Position numbers and translations under genes: made by a program. From the NCBI GenBank assembly GCA_946800325.1, contig OX326956.1:23534356-23598355 (forward strand): DNA of 64,000 nucleotides. The letters are read 5' to 3'. The first letter of the stretch is position 1. The number at the start of each line of letters is the position of its first letter. The notes below the pieces were generated by a model, which was given only the letters and a program-made list of their open reading frames with translations, searched no databases and was not told the origin of the DNA. Shown piece after piece: positions 1 through 13,500 of the stretch. Source of the DNA: Luzula sylvatica. Its lineage: Eukaryota; Streptophyta; Magnoliopsida; Poales; Juncaceae.

Positions 1-989
1 AGAACTTATGTGAATTTATATTTTTGATGTCTTGTGTTTTTGGTCTTTTGACTTTTGTACATTCCAAACAAAAAATAATATTATTTACAAAACTAAAGCT
101 TTCAATAAGCTCAAATATGATACATTACATTCATATATTTTAATATATCATTTTATGTTTAGAAACAACAAAATATTATTTCGAACTAAACTTCCAAAAT
201 TTAAACTATTTTTTTGATTTTGCAATATGTTCACGTAACTTAGTTAAAGTGAAAATTTCAAATATTAAAATTATTTAGTAGTACATAGTCATTGTATTTT
301 TATTGTTAGAATATTATTTTATAATTATTATAAACAAAAAAAATTTAAGAGTCATTTTCGAATATTGACCTCGGATCCGTTGAAAAAAATAGCTTGGATA
401 CGTTGAAACTTAAGATCGGGTCTGCATTAATTTTAGTGCTCTTTAAATACACACACAAAAAACTTGTAATGAATTATACTTTTATACAAAAAAATACAAA
501 TTTATTTGAAAACTATTAAAGAACATTGATGTGCCAAAACCTTATCAATTGATAATTTACTTATGAACACATTCTCTTTTTTTCATTAGATATACACAAA
601 CGTTCGTAGATCTAATAGTCCATAAAAGAAATCAATAATTAGTTAATAAATAAATTTTTATATAAAATTTATTATTAAAAAATATAAAATTGAATATTGA
701 ATTTATTAGAACAAACAAAAATAATAACAATCATGAATATTATTGTGCATTTAATCACAAAAAAGAACTCAACTGACTAGTACAGGGGATTTGCGGTGCT
801 CCATAAGAGCTGCTCCCTCAGTTTCCTTATCCTATCCAACAGTATCGCCACCGCCGCCCATTTACGGATCAATGCACATTTTAATTTCTCTGTAGCCAAT
901 ATTACAGATCTAATAATAATACAATAGTTTTATTTTGCATATAAAGGTAACCCGCCACATATTATTATACATAGTTTAATCAATGTAAA
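1..989. other. AT-rich intergenic DNA, no gene seen
   Basis: The stretch is AT-rich with short, unconvincing open frames on both strands. I see no domain, tRNA-like structure or terminal repeat. The small plus-strand frame near 32-217 has low-complexity AT-driven composition and no recognisable motif. Confidence 0.6.
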
Positions 990-1647
990 AGTTAACGAAT
1001 AAAAATTAACGGGTCTAGACAACGTGGCGGGTCCAGCTCGTGGACAATACACGTGGCGGAGTACAGTTGGATGATAATTGATATATCGCTGTTATGTTGA
1101 AAACACGAAATAACAATTAACACCTTAAGACACGCGCCACGTGTATATTAAGGAACGGTAATGTTGTTTGCTGGATGAAATCGAAGAGCGGATGTCAAGT
1201 GGGCCTGGTTTAATTGACCGTCATCGACTGGTGGTTAGTGGTTATTCGCTGTCGGATCGGGCATGCTGAAGGAGCGCATCCGTCTATTATCGGATCTTCT
1301 GTAACCATGCGTTTTTATATATTTTTAAAACAAAGATCCTTAATTTAAAAGAAAAAAATATTAGATGAATATAATAGTCAAACGACTAGTCATTCTTATT
1401 TTGGCGTTTTGTTAACGGTAGCCTCATTGTTTTAATTAAGAGAATAATCTCTCTCTCTCTCTGTTTAATGCTTAAACCCTGACAATCTCCATTAATAAAT
1501 CAACCGACCAGAGTCCAGACCTTGCCAGCCTGTCTCGTCTCCTACTCCCACTACTTCTTCTCTCCTTCACTCCTATCCATCCATGGCACTGGCGCCTTAA
1601 TGCTCTAGATCTCCCTTCTCTCTCTCTCTCTCTCTTTGCATGCGAAA
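990..1647 (+). promoter_or_regulatory. upstream region and 5' leader of the SKS gene
   Basis: Two G-box cores (CACGTG) lie at 1050-1055 and 1138-1143, the first within ACACGTGGC, which resembles an ABA-response element. A pyrimidine-rich leader ends in a (CT)n tract at about 1615-1636, just before the ATG at 1648; CT tracts are common in plant 5' leaders. No convincing TATA box was fixed. That these sites act as promoter elements is inferred from position. Confidence 0.4.
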
Positions 1648-4513
1648 ATGTCTCGGTCAAGTACATTACTAGCTGTATTAGCTACACTGCTTCTTCTCTT
1701 CCAGATTGGGTCGGCGAGTGACCCGTTTGCCTTCTACGACTGGGATGTGAGCTACAAAACTGTGGCTCCTCTCGGCGTCAAGCAACAGGTTTCTTATTTC
1801 CTCCAATTTTTCTCTTTGTTCTTTCTTTGCCAACTAGTTTTTGAAATATTTTATCTCTGAAAATTGGAAAAGGTTATTGCTATAAATGGCGAGTTTCCAG
1901 GGCAAATTATGAATGTGACCACCAACTGGAATGTTGTTGTCAATGTTCTTAACGATCTCGACGAACCTCTCCTTCTCACTTGGTAATTTTTCTTAAACCC
2001 TTCACATGTATTGCAATATTTTGTTGTAATTTTGCTCATTGATGAGGAATTTGCCCCAAAATGAACAATTATGTCTCTTAAGTTTGTGTAAATTGACCCT
2101 CTTGTCCCTCTATCCTTTTTCATTGTAGGAACGGGATACAGAACAGGAAAAATTGCTGGCAAGACGGCGTACTCGGCACGAATTGCCCGATCCCGTCAGG
2201 CTGGAACTGGACGTACCAGTTCCAGGTCAAGGACCAAATCGGGAGCTTCTTCTACTTCCCCTCCACCGGCTTCCAGCGCGCCGCCGGTGGATTCGGTGGC
2301 ATTATCGTAAATAACCGCGACGTCATCGCAGTCCCTTTCGATACACCCGACGGTGACATCACTCTGTACATCGGCGATTGGTACATCAAGAACCACACAG
2401 TATAATATAGCACATTTGCGAATTTTTTTAATTTTTATTTTTTTGTTGGGTTAATGTTTTTTGTTGTGTTTAGGATTTGAGAAAGATGTTGGATAACGGC
2501 AAGGAGTTGGGGATGCCCGATGGGGTTTTGATTAATGGAAAAGGACCGTACCGGTACAACAACTCTCTCGTACCTGCCGGTATCGATTACGAAACTATCA
2601 ACGTACAACCAGGTAAACTTAATTAATTACCCTTTTATATACATACCACATAATTCATTTTTTTAATAATAATTTCTCTTCGAGCAGGCAAAACATACAG
2701 GGTCCGCATCCACAACGTGGGCACGTCGACTTCGCTAAACTTCCGAATCCAAAACCACAACATGAAGCTAGTCGAAACCGAAGGATCCTACACGGTCCAA
2801 CAAAACTACACGAATCTCGACGTCCACGTGGGCCAATCATATTCGTTCCTAGTCACCATGGACCAAAACGCTAGCAGCGATTATTATATCGTTGCTAGCG
2901 CGAGATTCGTAAACGAAACCATTTGGAGACGCGTCACTGGAGTCGCGGTTCTGCATTATTCGAATTCGAAAGGGGAGGCGTCTGGACCCTTACCTGACCC
3001 TCCTCAGGATTTTTATGACAAGACTTTTTCCATGAATCAAGCCAGATCGGTCAGGTCAGTTTTATTTATAATTTTATTTGGGTGACGCTATTGCAAGAGC
3101 TAACATGGCTAAATTGACAGCGATTTTTTTTTTTTAATCAAATGATCACTATATCCCTATTTATGGTGATTGATATTTATTATACTTATATACTATTATT
3201 TATATCTTCCATGCAAAAATATTTTTCCTAATATTATGAAAAAACCAAATCTAACCAATATATATTAATTTTCATATTTAAATATATATGACATGTTACA
3301 ATTTAATTGCTTTTTATTGATGAATAAAATTAAGAATAAAAATATTTTTTACATATGAAAGATTTTATTTACATGATTTATGGAAATTTGATAAACTAAT
3401 AGATAAATGTAAGAAATATCAATCATCAATTCATCATTAACAGGGGTATAACGGTCATTTGATAAAACAAAATTGAAATCGCCTTTTATTTTTACAATCA
3501 TATAAAATATGGTACTAAAATAATAATTTTATTAGGTGGAATTTGAGTGCGGGAGCGGCAAGGCCAAACCCGCAAGGGTCGTTCAGATACGCATCGATAA
3601 ACGTGACCGAAGCGTACTTGTTACGAAACGAGCCGCCAGTTACTATAAATGGGAAGCGTAGATATGCTTTGAATGGAATTTCGTACGTGCCTCCAGAGAC
3701 TCCTTTGAGGCTCGCAGATCAGTATGATTTGAAAGGGGTTTATACGCTCGATTTCCCAACAAGGCCTTTGAAAAGCGGGCCGAAATTGGGCCGATCTGTA
3801 ATTAACGGAACTTTTAGGGGGTTTATGGAGATTATTTTCCAGAATAATGATACTAGGATGCAGAGTTATCATATGGACGGATACGCTTTCTTTGTTGTTG
3901 GGTATGTGTTTATTTGTTTTTATAATTTGATTGGATTTATTTGTAATTTTGAAATAATTTAGGATGGATTATGGCGAGTGGACAGAGGATAGTAGAGGCA
4001 CTTACAACAAAGGTGATGGTGTTGCTCGTAGCACTGTTCAGGTATACATTATAATAATATATACAACATAAATATATATATATATAGTAATAATCAATTA
4101 ATCATACAAATATGTTTTTTTAGGTGTATCCAAATGCGTGGACAGCTGTGCTAGCGTCATTGGACAATGTAGGAATATGGAACGTAAGAGCGGAGAATTT
4201 GGATGCGTGGTATTTAGGGCAAGAGGTTTATGTGCGCGTTGTGAATCCCGAGGATACTAATAAAACCGAATTGCCAATTCCCGATAATGCCCTCAAGTGC
4301 GGTCTCCTTCAAAAGTTTCAAAAGTATGTCTAGTCGTTGCTTACTTTTTATTTTTTTTATATTTATTTTTATTGATTCTAATGATTGCTTTTTTTGTATT
4401 TCAGTATGCAAACGCCGCACCACAAAGCAGCGTCGTCATCTGCGATTACAAGTGTGAGAAGCTCATTGGTCGGGCTCGTGCTCCTATTCAGCGCCATTGC
4501 CGTATTTTTATGA
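1648..4513 (+). CDS. SKU5-similar (SKS) multicopper-oxidase-like GPI-anchored protein, nine exons
   Basis: Exons: 1648-1788, 1873-1982, 2129-2399, 2474-2612, 2688-3054, 3536-3901, 3963-4041, 4124-4323, 4405-4513. Every intron is GT-AG and the sum is 1782 nt (593 codons plus stop) with phases agreeing at each junction. The ATG at 1648 opens a signal peptide (residues 1 to about 27). Three cupredoxin-like domains follow, with landmarks WNGIQ, DQIGSFFYFPS, GDWYIKNHT, MPDGVLINGKGPYRYN, GSYTVQQNYT, MDQNASSDYY, NPQGSFRY, MDGYAFFVVG and ENLDAWYLGQE. Copper-ligand histidines of true oxidases are replaced (TWN where HWH is expected; YHMDGYAF for the HxH site), as in the SKU5/SKS family, so oxidase activity is unlikely. 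The C-terminus is Ser-rich and then hydrophobic, a typical GPI signal. SKU5 of Arabidopsis is a cell-wall/plasma-membrane protein affecting directional growth; the same role here is inferred. Length matches SKU5 (about 590 aa). The partial copy at 31.8 kb is dead. Confidence 0.93.
3080..3483. mobile_element. MITE-like foldback element in SKS intron 5 (right end eroded)
   Basis: The two ends are inverted copies: a left arm starting GGGTGACGCTATTGCAAGAG, and a right arm whose reverse complement holds GGCGATTTCAATTTTG. The matching intron of the duplicate (32443-32850) keeps both full ends, showing that about 35 bp of the right arm has been lost here. The element therefore entered the intron before the gene was duplicated. 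Superfamily is uncertain. Confidence 0.6.
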
Positions 4514-5370
4514 ATATCTGAATTTATCTAGTTTAGTTTGATTTATTTATTTGTGTCGTTCAAGGCTAGAAAATCTGCCTCTTGTTCATATGAGTTTGTG
4601 GTTTTGGTAGTGGTTCGGCGTGTTTGGATTAAGTTTCACCCATTTTTAGGTGTCCATTTAATTATGTGTTTGGACTTTGAATATTGTGGTTTTGTTTGTT
4701 GTGAACTAACTGAATTGCTGATTAGATTTGTAAGAATTTAGTTCTACTTTTTGCCATGTAGATTTTCGCATATTTATTAATTTGAAACGGCAAATACTTT
4801 GTTTTATGGTAGCAATTAACCATACCATAATCAACCATTTAAAATCATAACAACAAATTTATATTTATTAATTATAAATAGATTGTTTTTATGAATACAT
4901 ATTTACAAGAAAATAATGATCTACTTTTGTTCATGGTTTTCTTATTGTCCTGGAAGAAAAGATCATACAATGTAAATGATATTCCAAGAAAAGATCAATA
5001 CTATGTACATGAACTCATTATTTAAATGATATACATACACACAAGAATGAACAATCAATCTGAAACATAATTATTCAAATGATTTAGGCGCAAAATCAAA
5101 CAATGCTAATAATCTGATTTCCATTAATAGTTATACAAGAGTTCTAATTAGAATTGTTACAATTCCATCTCATAATTTAACTTCCCATGAAATATTGGAG
5201 AAAATCATTTATTAATAAGCTCAAATGATTTTATGGTTATAGCGAAATTCAATATAGTATTTGAAATTAGAAAATTTCAATTGATGTGTATTTCAATGAC
5301 TGGTTACAAGAGACACCTAGCATAATCTTATGGTTGTGAGAAGAATTTATGAAGATTTAGATTTTCGAAT
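4514..5370 (+). repeat. 3' flank of the SKS gene, part of a segmental duplication
   Basis: This holds the 3' UTR and downstream DNA. It matches about 33884-34860 at high identity with small indels, so the duplicated block reaches from intron 3 (about 2455) to about 5370. No other gene was seen. Confidence 0.7.
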
Positions 5371-5564
5371 GATCAAATTTACCCACCCCCTATTTTTCAC
5401 TTATCTTTGATCCCACTCATTAAGCCACATTATCAAGGTTATTCGTGATTATTGACCATTAATTTTTGTATTTCGGTTTCATCATATACATTAATCTTAT
5501 GGTTGTTATTTTACAAAATGGAAAATAAAAAAAATCATATGATATAAAATAATTTGTATTTATG

Positions 5565-6031
5565 TTTATTATACATTTCATTTTGATATTATTTATTAAA
5601 TTAGTTCCACTATTAAGTTTTATATTATTTTATATTTTCCATGGAATTTTGAATCAATAAAAAAAATTACTATATATAATTAATATTGTGTTACTACATG
5701 TGCTGTATGATTCATTATTTTAATATTTGATATTGTATGAAATATTATGAACAATGATATAATATTTGTTGTTATGTTTCCATAAAATTGTATTATATCT
5801 TATTCTTTTATATTATTATATAATTACACTAATATGGGTATTATTATTTATTTAAAAAATGGGATTTTTCGTTATTATAATGTAAAATAATTGTAAAACA
5901 TATGAACATAGATAAATGAATTCAAATAACTTTATTTTAAGATGATATTATATTATCATACAAATATATAATTGTATTACAATGAAAAACATAATTTACA
6001 TGTTCGCCGCGTAGCGCGAGTATTCTCCTAG
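5565..6031 (+). mobile_element. Helitron-like element, 3' end (copy 1)
   Basis: The segment ends with a short GC hairpin (CGCGTAGCGCG, 6008-6018) followed after about 9 nt by CTAG (6028-6031) and a T, the standard 3' signature of plant Helitrons (hairpin then CTRR, inserted at AT). About 450-600 bp before the end is homologous to 19025-19629, which has the same terminus. The 5' end was not found; no Rep/helicase coding was seen, so a non-autonomous copy is inferred. Confidence 0.65.
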
Positions 6032-6600
6032 TATAATATAAATTTGTTCTTATTTTTGAGGAAATTCGACGAGAGCTGGAAATTCCCACCGGAACAATAT
6101 TTTATGAAAAGAAAAATAAGTTTTTATAGCGGATTTTCTTCCCATACCTATACTTCTTACCATCGGAAATTCTACTTTATCCACCATTTGTATGATATGA
6201 ATTGTATTAAATATGGCATTATGTCGGACTATTTGTTTTTATTCAGCCATCCACTAATATCTCATTGTAACATCACACTTCTTTCTCTTCTTAAATACTT
6301 TTTTATAGTCTTTAGTTTATTGACTCTATAGACATTTTATTATCCATGATTTCGTCTGGAGACGGATCTTAAAAATAGTAAATTTGTGATATATTAGATG
6401 TAATGATTTTTATCTCACAAATATGAAGGGATTGATAGGGTTTATACTAGAGTTCGGAAGTTTTAATATTCATGAACTATTAATATCTTTTGTCTCATAT
6501 ATATATATACCTTTTTATCACTAGAATATTATGAGTTCACTAAATTGGTTGGAAATTTGTCATAGAAATAATGTGATGTTTTAGTTCGTATGCACAAATA
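6032..6600. other. intergenic, no gene seen
   Basis: AT-rich DNA between the Helitron-like end and the truncated receptor-kinase copy. I see no conserved coding or terminal repeats. Confidence 0.5.
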
Positions 6601-8015
6601 GCATGATTGATATTTTGAAGAACATAATTTAACGTCCGTAGGTTTGCAAGACTTGAAGGAATGGAACCTTGGATTCGATTATTATTTATTGTTAAAAAAA
6701 TTAATTTAGTAAGGTTGCCAATAGAAGTTGGTAAATGCCCAGATATACTGTTAAAATGTAAGCCTAATACTTGTAACTGTTGAAGCTTTCCTATGCTCTT
6801 TGGTATAACGCCGGTGAGTTGATTATCCCGCAAAGATAGCGATATAAGATTGGTTAGGTTTCCTATTTCCTTTGGAATTGACCTTGACAAACCATTTGCA
6901 CCCATGTATAGATATTCAAGTTGGGTTGATAAGTTCGCCACATAGCTAGGAAATGTTCCACTTAGGAAATTGCTGGCAAGCGCCAACATTTGCAACTTGC
7001 TACAATTTGTTAAAAATCTCAGGAAATCCCAGTCTTTGATGTTTGTGGCTTCTAATTCATTTTCTTCTAGGTTTAAATCTATTGGACAAAGCTTTCCCAA
7101 CTCAGGAGGTATCCGTCCACTAAAATTATTAGAACCAAGATCAATTTGAATAATAGACGAAGCATTGGATATGGATGGTGGAATCATACCGGTGAAACGA
7201 TTTTCAGCAATTAAAAAATTTCGGAGATTAGGTAAGTTAGTTCCCATATTAGGAGGCAATTTTCCTTCCATTTTATTTCCTGCTACGGAGAAGTATGTTA
7301 GTGATGACCGATTGGCAAATGATTTGGGGATAGTACCGGAAAGGTTGTTACCTGCAACTTGGAAAAATCTCAAGCCAGGATGGAAACCATGTCCCTCAGG
7401 AATGATACCCTCTATGTTATTGTACATAATGGAGAAAGAATTCAACGACGAAAGATTATTAAGGGACAGAGGAATAACTCCGTTAAGACTGTTATTAGAA
7501 AGATTTATCAATCCGAGCTTCGAGAATGAACCAATCCAAGAGGGAATTTCTCCCACAAGGTGGTTATTCCCAAAATCAATGTAATCAAGATTAGAACAAT
7601 TCTGAAGGCCGGCAGTGATTATTCCTCCAAAAGAGTTGTTTGAAAGATCCAAATATTCTAGGCGATGTAAAAAGCTTAATGACAAAGGGATCTCTCCGTA
7701 CAATTGATTTGCTGTGAGGTTGATTTCCCTAAGGAAAGTTAAGTTTCGAATAGAAGGAGAGATAGTACCCGAAAGACCTCAGATAGAAAGGTCTAATGCA
7801 GAGACCCTTTTTGGATGTTTGCGACTACAAGTGACTCCTATCCACTCACAATAGTGAATGCTTTCATTCCACGAGTTTAATACATTCAAACCGTTGGTTA
7901 GCCCCGCCTTGAATGCTAGAAGTGCGGCCCTATCCATGTCGACTGATCGCACCATGGGAGATTGCAATAGACAGTGCAAAAGAAATAACACTAGTTGAAC
8001 TCGGAAATTCTTCAT
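6600..8015 (-). pseudogene. LRR receptor-like kinase pseudogene (N-terminal part only)
   Basis: On the minus strand from the ATG at 8013-8015 the sequence encodes a signal peptide, the LRRNT segment (DMDRAALLAFKAG, WIGVTCSR) and about fifteen LRRs, closely matching the intact gene at 13826-10553. An in-frame TGA at 7779-7781 (codon read through as Gln in the intact copy) ends the frame just after LRRNT; the frame reopens and runs to about 6600. There homology stops in mid-LRR and an unrelated tail follows. The rest of the LRRs, the transmembrane segment and the kinase are missing. It is thus both nonsense-mutated and 3'-truncated. Its upstream DNA (8016 to about 8390) still matches the upstream DNA of the intact gene, so it arose by local duplication rather than retrocopying. 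A short secreted LRR product is conceivable but unsupported. Confidence 0.88.
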
Positions 8016-9156
8016 GTTTGTCCAAAAAGTTTGATCCACCACAATAAACTGTAAATTAAGTTTTGGATTGTAAGATTTGATGAGAAAAATATAATCATCC
8101 CAAATCACGAGCGTAGACGGATTTTATAATTAATTTAAACACTAAAATTTAATCTATCTATTTGTATGTGTGTGTTCCTCTTTCTTCATATACGGTATTT
8201 ATGATCAAAATCTGCCACTGATGGACACTGATTCCAGGGTTAAAAATAACATTCTAGACGTATTAGCAATTTAAAAGAACTGTAGGGGAACGAGAGCATA
8301 CCTGAAGTTTAGTATCTTGTATATCTGCAAATGGAACAATATACCCTCAAAGAACACTATCATGCGGATTATATAATCTCTCTCTCTCCACCAAAATGAG
8401 TGAACGGCAACTATAGTTTGAAGTCAGCAATCTGCCTCTTACTGGAGGGGATAAGAGAAAATTGAGTAGTCTTTGAATACTAGATGCGTGTTCCAATTTT
8501 CAACAATATTGATGTTGAAGTCTGAAAATTAAGAAAAAATATCCACTTTGCCTGGAGCCGCGGGTAATTGGATTGTAATCCTTCAAATCTAGCATACCAA
8601 CAAACAAGAAATAAGAAACATCATCTTGGTGTGATGGTAGATTATGCCATTATATCTAAAATTAGCCACCATAAACCCGGATTAAAATTTAAATGTCAAA
8701 TTGAAAGAGAAAACAAGTTACAGGAACAAAAAGATAGAAAAACGCGTACGTTTTTTTTTTTTTTGATAATAAATGGAAAAAACTCGATGGTCCTCCATTT
8801 ATTTGATGTTAATGAAGATTGAATTCACAATCTCTCACAACATATGTTTTTTTTGTGTCTCTCACTCAACTAAATAGACTATGAGACCATTGACAAAAAA
8901 AAAAACGCATAGATAAACATCATATTTTTCTTTATTTATTGAAGAAATATGTTCAAATTTGAACTATTGAATATCTCAATCCAACTGTCAACATTTATAA
9001 ACAAAGTGGCTTGGTCAGGCGAGCATAATAATTAATATGCGTTGGGTGAAATCAGACTAAGGATTATGATGGAGTTGATCTAATTATTTGAAGGAAAAAA
9101 ATGAATAGTACACATGTTTTGAAAGTATATATTGAGAAAAAACCAACTTCGGACTC

Positions 9157-9246
9157 CGCACACGCACGCACGCACACACACGCACCCGTACGCACACGCA
9201 TGCACACGCACACACACGCACACGCACACGCACACGCACACGCATC
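9157..9246. repeat. CA/CG-type microsatellite
   Basis: A run of CACACG/CACGCA units about 90 bp long interrupted by single substitutions. The Cys/Val-rich or His/Thr-rich frames through it are low-complexity artefacts. Confidence 0.85.
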
Positions 9247-9954
9247 CGAGACTTATTTTTAACAACAAATTGGATTTCGGTTTTGATGTTTTAAAACCGA
9301 GTAAATTGACTTCGGTTTTGATGTTTTTAAAATCGATTAAATTATTATGCTTTTTCATTATATCAATTAAAAAAATTGATATTATAATATTACAAATAAT
9401 ATAATAATATTCAATTTGATTTATTTCTATATTTTTTGTTAAATAAAATACGAAATTATTACTGATACATTTGCATTTAACGGTTAAAAAATTTCTTATT
9501 CGGTTAGGTTCTAAATCGGTTCAAAATTTAATCTGGTTCGGTTTGATTTGATTTGGTATAAGTCTAGTCCGATTCAGTTTTAAATCGATTTGAACTTATT
9601 CGTTCGGTTTGAACTGAACCGACCGAATTCTCCTCCCTATCCACGACCTTGTACTGGCTTCGCCTCACACAACACTATTAGAGGTGAAAATCGAACGGGT
9701 TGGGTCATTTGGGATTTCGGTTGTTTAGGTAATGCAGGTCGTGGGATCGTTGGTCATTCGTTTGCGGGTCTTTCGGTATCGGGTCATTTCAATTTCCTAG
9801 TCATTCGGTTTAAGTCGCTTCGGTTTTCGAGTTGATTTGCTCGAGATTGTTTCAGTCTCCGAGTTGTTCGGTTATGGATCGTTTCGATTTTCGGGTCGTC
9901 CGGATTTTGAAAATTTTGTATTTCGTGTCCTTTGGGCCTTGGAAAATTTACTTA

Positions 9955-10125
9955 TCCGGTCAAACGGGTTCTGCACATTTAGTTTTCGAATTTTTATAAT
10001 TTCCAAACTTTGTTTTCCTGAAATTTAAGGCTTTTTTGAAAAGTTCATATCTCTAGTATATTTACTGAATTTTATGATACGATAATACATGCTCAATTTA
10101 TTGTGGGAAATGGGATTAGTACAAC
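9955..10125 (+). repeat. dispersed repeat, inverted copy at about 60868-61040
   Basis: About 160 bp (landmarks TTTGTTTTCC, AAATTTAAGG, GCTCAATTTATTGTGGGAAA) recurs as a reverse complement near 60868-61040 with roughly 90% identity by eye. It abuts the 3' flank shared by two kinase copies on this side only. Nature unknown. Confidence 0.55.
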
Positions 10126-10552
10126 TGGAAATGAGATTTTTCCAGCCATTTTGAATTTCTTTTTATTTTTATTTTGCCCTATGTGTAATGCAGCACCCAG
10201 TGGCGGGGAAATTCAATTATGTGTTCTATTCTAACTGTTATTCGCTCTCATGTACTACAGGTTATCAATTCACCAATACAAAACCTGATCAGTGCGACCG
10301 TGCTAACCCACATTAGGCAATACACATTTTTTGTAAAAAAATTGCGACAAATAATTACCATTTGATTAAACATAGAACTATATTGGTACAAAGATAGTTG
10401 AAGAAGAAGGAAAACTATTTTTTTTAAGAAAAAAAAAATTTGAAAGAAAATTTTATTCCAAAACTAGGAATCCGAAGATAAATTATATGACAATACCCTA
10501 GCCTATGATGTTTACTTAATGGTTCATATTCAATTTTTATTCTAGTAATGCA

Positions 10553-13500
10553 CTAATTCACATTACTAGCTTTTATATATGCATCTCTGATAGAATGCAA
10601 TTCCAAAGCTGCATCCCTAATCGATTTTCTCTCTGTTGCTGATTGCTTCGAGCACATAAGGCCTATTCTAATAACAGACACTAAGAATATGTGTATCTTG
10701 TTCCATGAATCGCCAACTTGGTACTGTTCACTCTGAATTTCTAAATCAGAATCACTTTCAAGAGATATCATATTCGGCTGAACGATATCATGAAGCTGTT
10801 CGGGAAAAGCCATCTCCACAAAAGTATGTAAGGTCATACCATCTTTAAACACATCATCAACCGGCTTCCTACCAGTAAACAACTCCAATATGATAATTCC
10901 AAAACTATACATATCAGCCTGCATTGAAACTCGACCGCCTTCTCCATATTCTACAACAGAAAGCAATTTAAAAGGTACGTTATATTGTAGATACGAAATA
11001 ATTTTTTTCTTAATGGTAATTAATTTTTCACACACTGGCAAATGTACATATAAACTGCTACGAGTGCGAAAATTGGAAGTAAGTTAATAATAGCGAGAAT
11101 GTACCTGGAGCAACATATCCGATTGATCCTCTTATTCCAAGTGAACTTTGGGAATTTATTAATTGCGTATTTGTAGTGTTTGGAAGTAATTTTGCAAGAC
11201 CAAAATCGCTAACATGAGCTGTGAAGTCCTCGTTGAGAAGAATATTACTTGGTTTTAGATCACAGTGAATTATTGGTGGCTCGCAGTAGTTATGAAGATA
11301 ATCTACTGCATCTGCCACGTCGACTGCTATGTTCAGTCTTTCAATGAATCTTAACATCCGATCTCGCTCTCCATGCAACCATCTTTCTAGACTTCCTTTA
11401 GGCATCAAATCAAGTACCAATGCTTTGAAATCATTATCTTTAAAGTCCGTGCTAGAGCAACACGTTATTATGCTAACGAGATTACGATGACGTATCGTTC
11501 TTAAAACATCACATTCAGCCAGGAATGTTTTGGAAGCTCCTTGAATTTCAAGGTTAAACACTTTAACGGCGAGATGTGAAGTTTGTTTGTATTTGAAGGG
11601 CAAATTTCCCTTATAAACAGAACCACAACTTCCGTAGCCTAACAAATTGGCGGATGAAAAGTTATCAGTTGCTTTGACCAGTTCGGCATATGAAACTTTG
11701 GGATACGGATCCTCCAGTAAAATGGACTTTATTATTTGTTTTTCTCTCGACTTCATTCTTCGGTAGAGAACGAACCCAATAATCGAGAGAGCGATCACAA
11801 CTATAATTATACTTGATAACACAATTAATAGTTTGAATAACATTGGATTTCTATTCTTGTTGTGTTGGTTAGCACACATAGGTAGATGAAGTTGCGGAAT
11901 ACCTCCACAAAGCCCTGCGTTTTCACTAATCGAGAGACCAGATTTATTGTTGAAAATCCCTTTGGTTGGGACTTGACCCTCGAGATGATTAAATGAGAGA
12001 TCCAATATAAATAACGAGCTAAGGTTTTCAAGGGGCACAGGAATATGCCCTGATAAGTTATTGTGTGAAAGGTACATCTCTTGCAAGCCGTACATATATG
12101 ATAATCCTTGAGGTATAGTTCCATAAAAAATGTTATTTGATAGGTTCAACCTTAGGAGACCTCTTAAACTTCCTAGAAACGGAGGTATTGTCCCATTAAA
12201 CAAGTTAGCACTTAAGTCTAAATACTCTAAACTCTCACAATTGCTAACTGTTTCGGGTAGTTCGCCGTAAAATTTGTTTTGGGATAAGAATAATTGTTCG
12301 AGTTGTCGATTACATAGCTCAACTGGAAGTGTGCCCGTTAGTGAATTATTTGCTAAATATAGAAATATCAAAGGTAATATGCTAAGAATGTTCGGGGATA
12401 GCCTACCAGAAAGGACATTGTTGGATAGATCTAAATAATTTAATTGTTGCATGTTTGCAAGACTTGAAGGAATGGAATCTTGGATTCGATTATTATTTAT
12501 ATCTAAATAAATACATTTAGTAAGGTTGCCAATAGAAGTTGGTAAAGGCCCAGATATATTATTTCCACGTAAGTTTAATTGTTCTAATTGTTGAAGCTTC
12601 CCTATGCTCTTTGGTATAACGCCCGTGAGTTGATTATCCATCAAAGATAGCAATACAAGATTGGCTAGGTTCCCTATTTCATTTGGAATTGAGCCTGACA
12701 AACCATTTGCACCCATGTATAGATATTCAAGTTGGGTTGATAAGTTCGCCACATAGCTAGGAAATGTTCCACTTAGGAAATTATTGTCAAGCGCCAACTT
12801 TTGCAACCTACTGCAATTTGTTAAAAATCTCAGGAAATCCCAGTCTTCGATGTTTGTTGCCTCTAATTCATTTTGTTCTAGGCTTAGAAATGATGGACAA
12901 AGTTTTCCCAACTCAGGAGGTATTCGTCCACTAAAATTATTTGAACTAAGTTCAATTTGAATAATAGACGAAGCATTGGATATGGATGGTGGAATCATAC
13001 CGGTGAAACGATTTTCACCAATGAAAAAAATTTGGAGATTAGGTAGGTTGGTTCCCATATTATCAGGCAATTTCCCATCTAGTTTATTCTTAGGTATGGC
13101 GAAGTATGTTAGTGATGACTGATTGGCAAATGATTTGGGGATAGTACCGGAAAGGTCGTTAGCCCCAACTTCGAGAAATCTCAAGCGAGGAAGGAAACCA
13201 AGTCCCTCAGGAATGGTGCCCTCTAAGTTATTGAACATAGTGGAGAAATAACCCAATGACGAAAGATTATTGAGGGACAGAGGAATAACTCCGTTAAGAC
13301 TGTTATTAGAAAGATTTATCAATGTGAGCTTCGAGAATGAACCAAGCCAAGAGGGAATTTCTCCTACAAGGTGGTTATTCGCAAAATCAATGTAATCAAG
13401 ATTAGAACAATTCTGAAGGCCGGCAGTGATTATTCCTCCAAAATAGTTGCTTGAAAGGTCCAAATATTCTAGACGATGTAAAAAGCTTAATGACGAAGGG

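Larger units (their letters stand above)
8016..10552. other. region between two receptor-kinase copies
   Basis: 8016-8390 is the duplicated 5' flank of the truncated kinase copy; it holds a possible leader splice donor near 8303 (minus strand) and a CT tract near 8383. 8391-9150 shows nothing recognisable. A CA/CG microsatellite follows. 9480-9620 holds repeats of CGGTTCGGTTTG-type sequence like those in the hAT element at 28.6 kb, without clear ends. 10130-10552 matches 62060-62478 and is the shared 3' flank of two kinase copies. Confidence 0.5.
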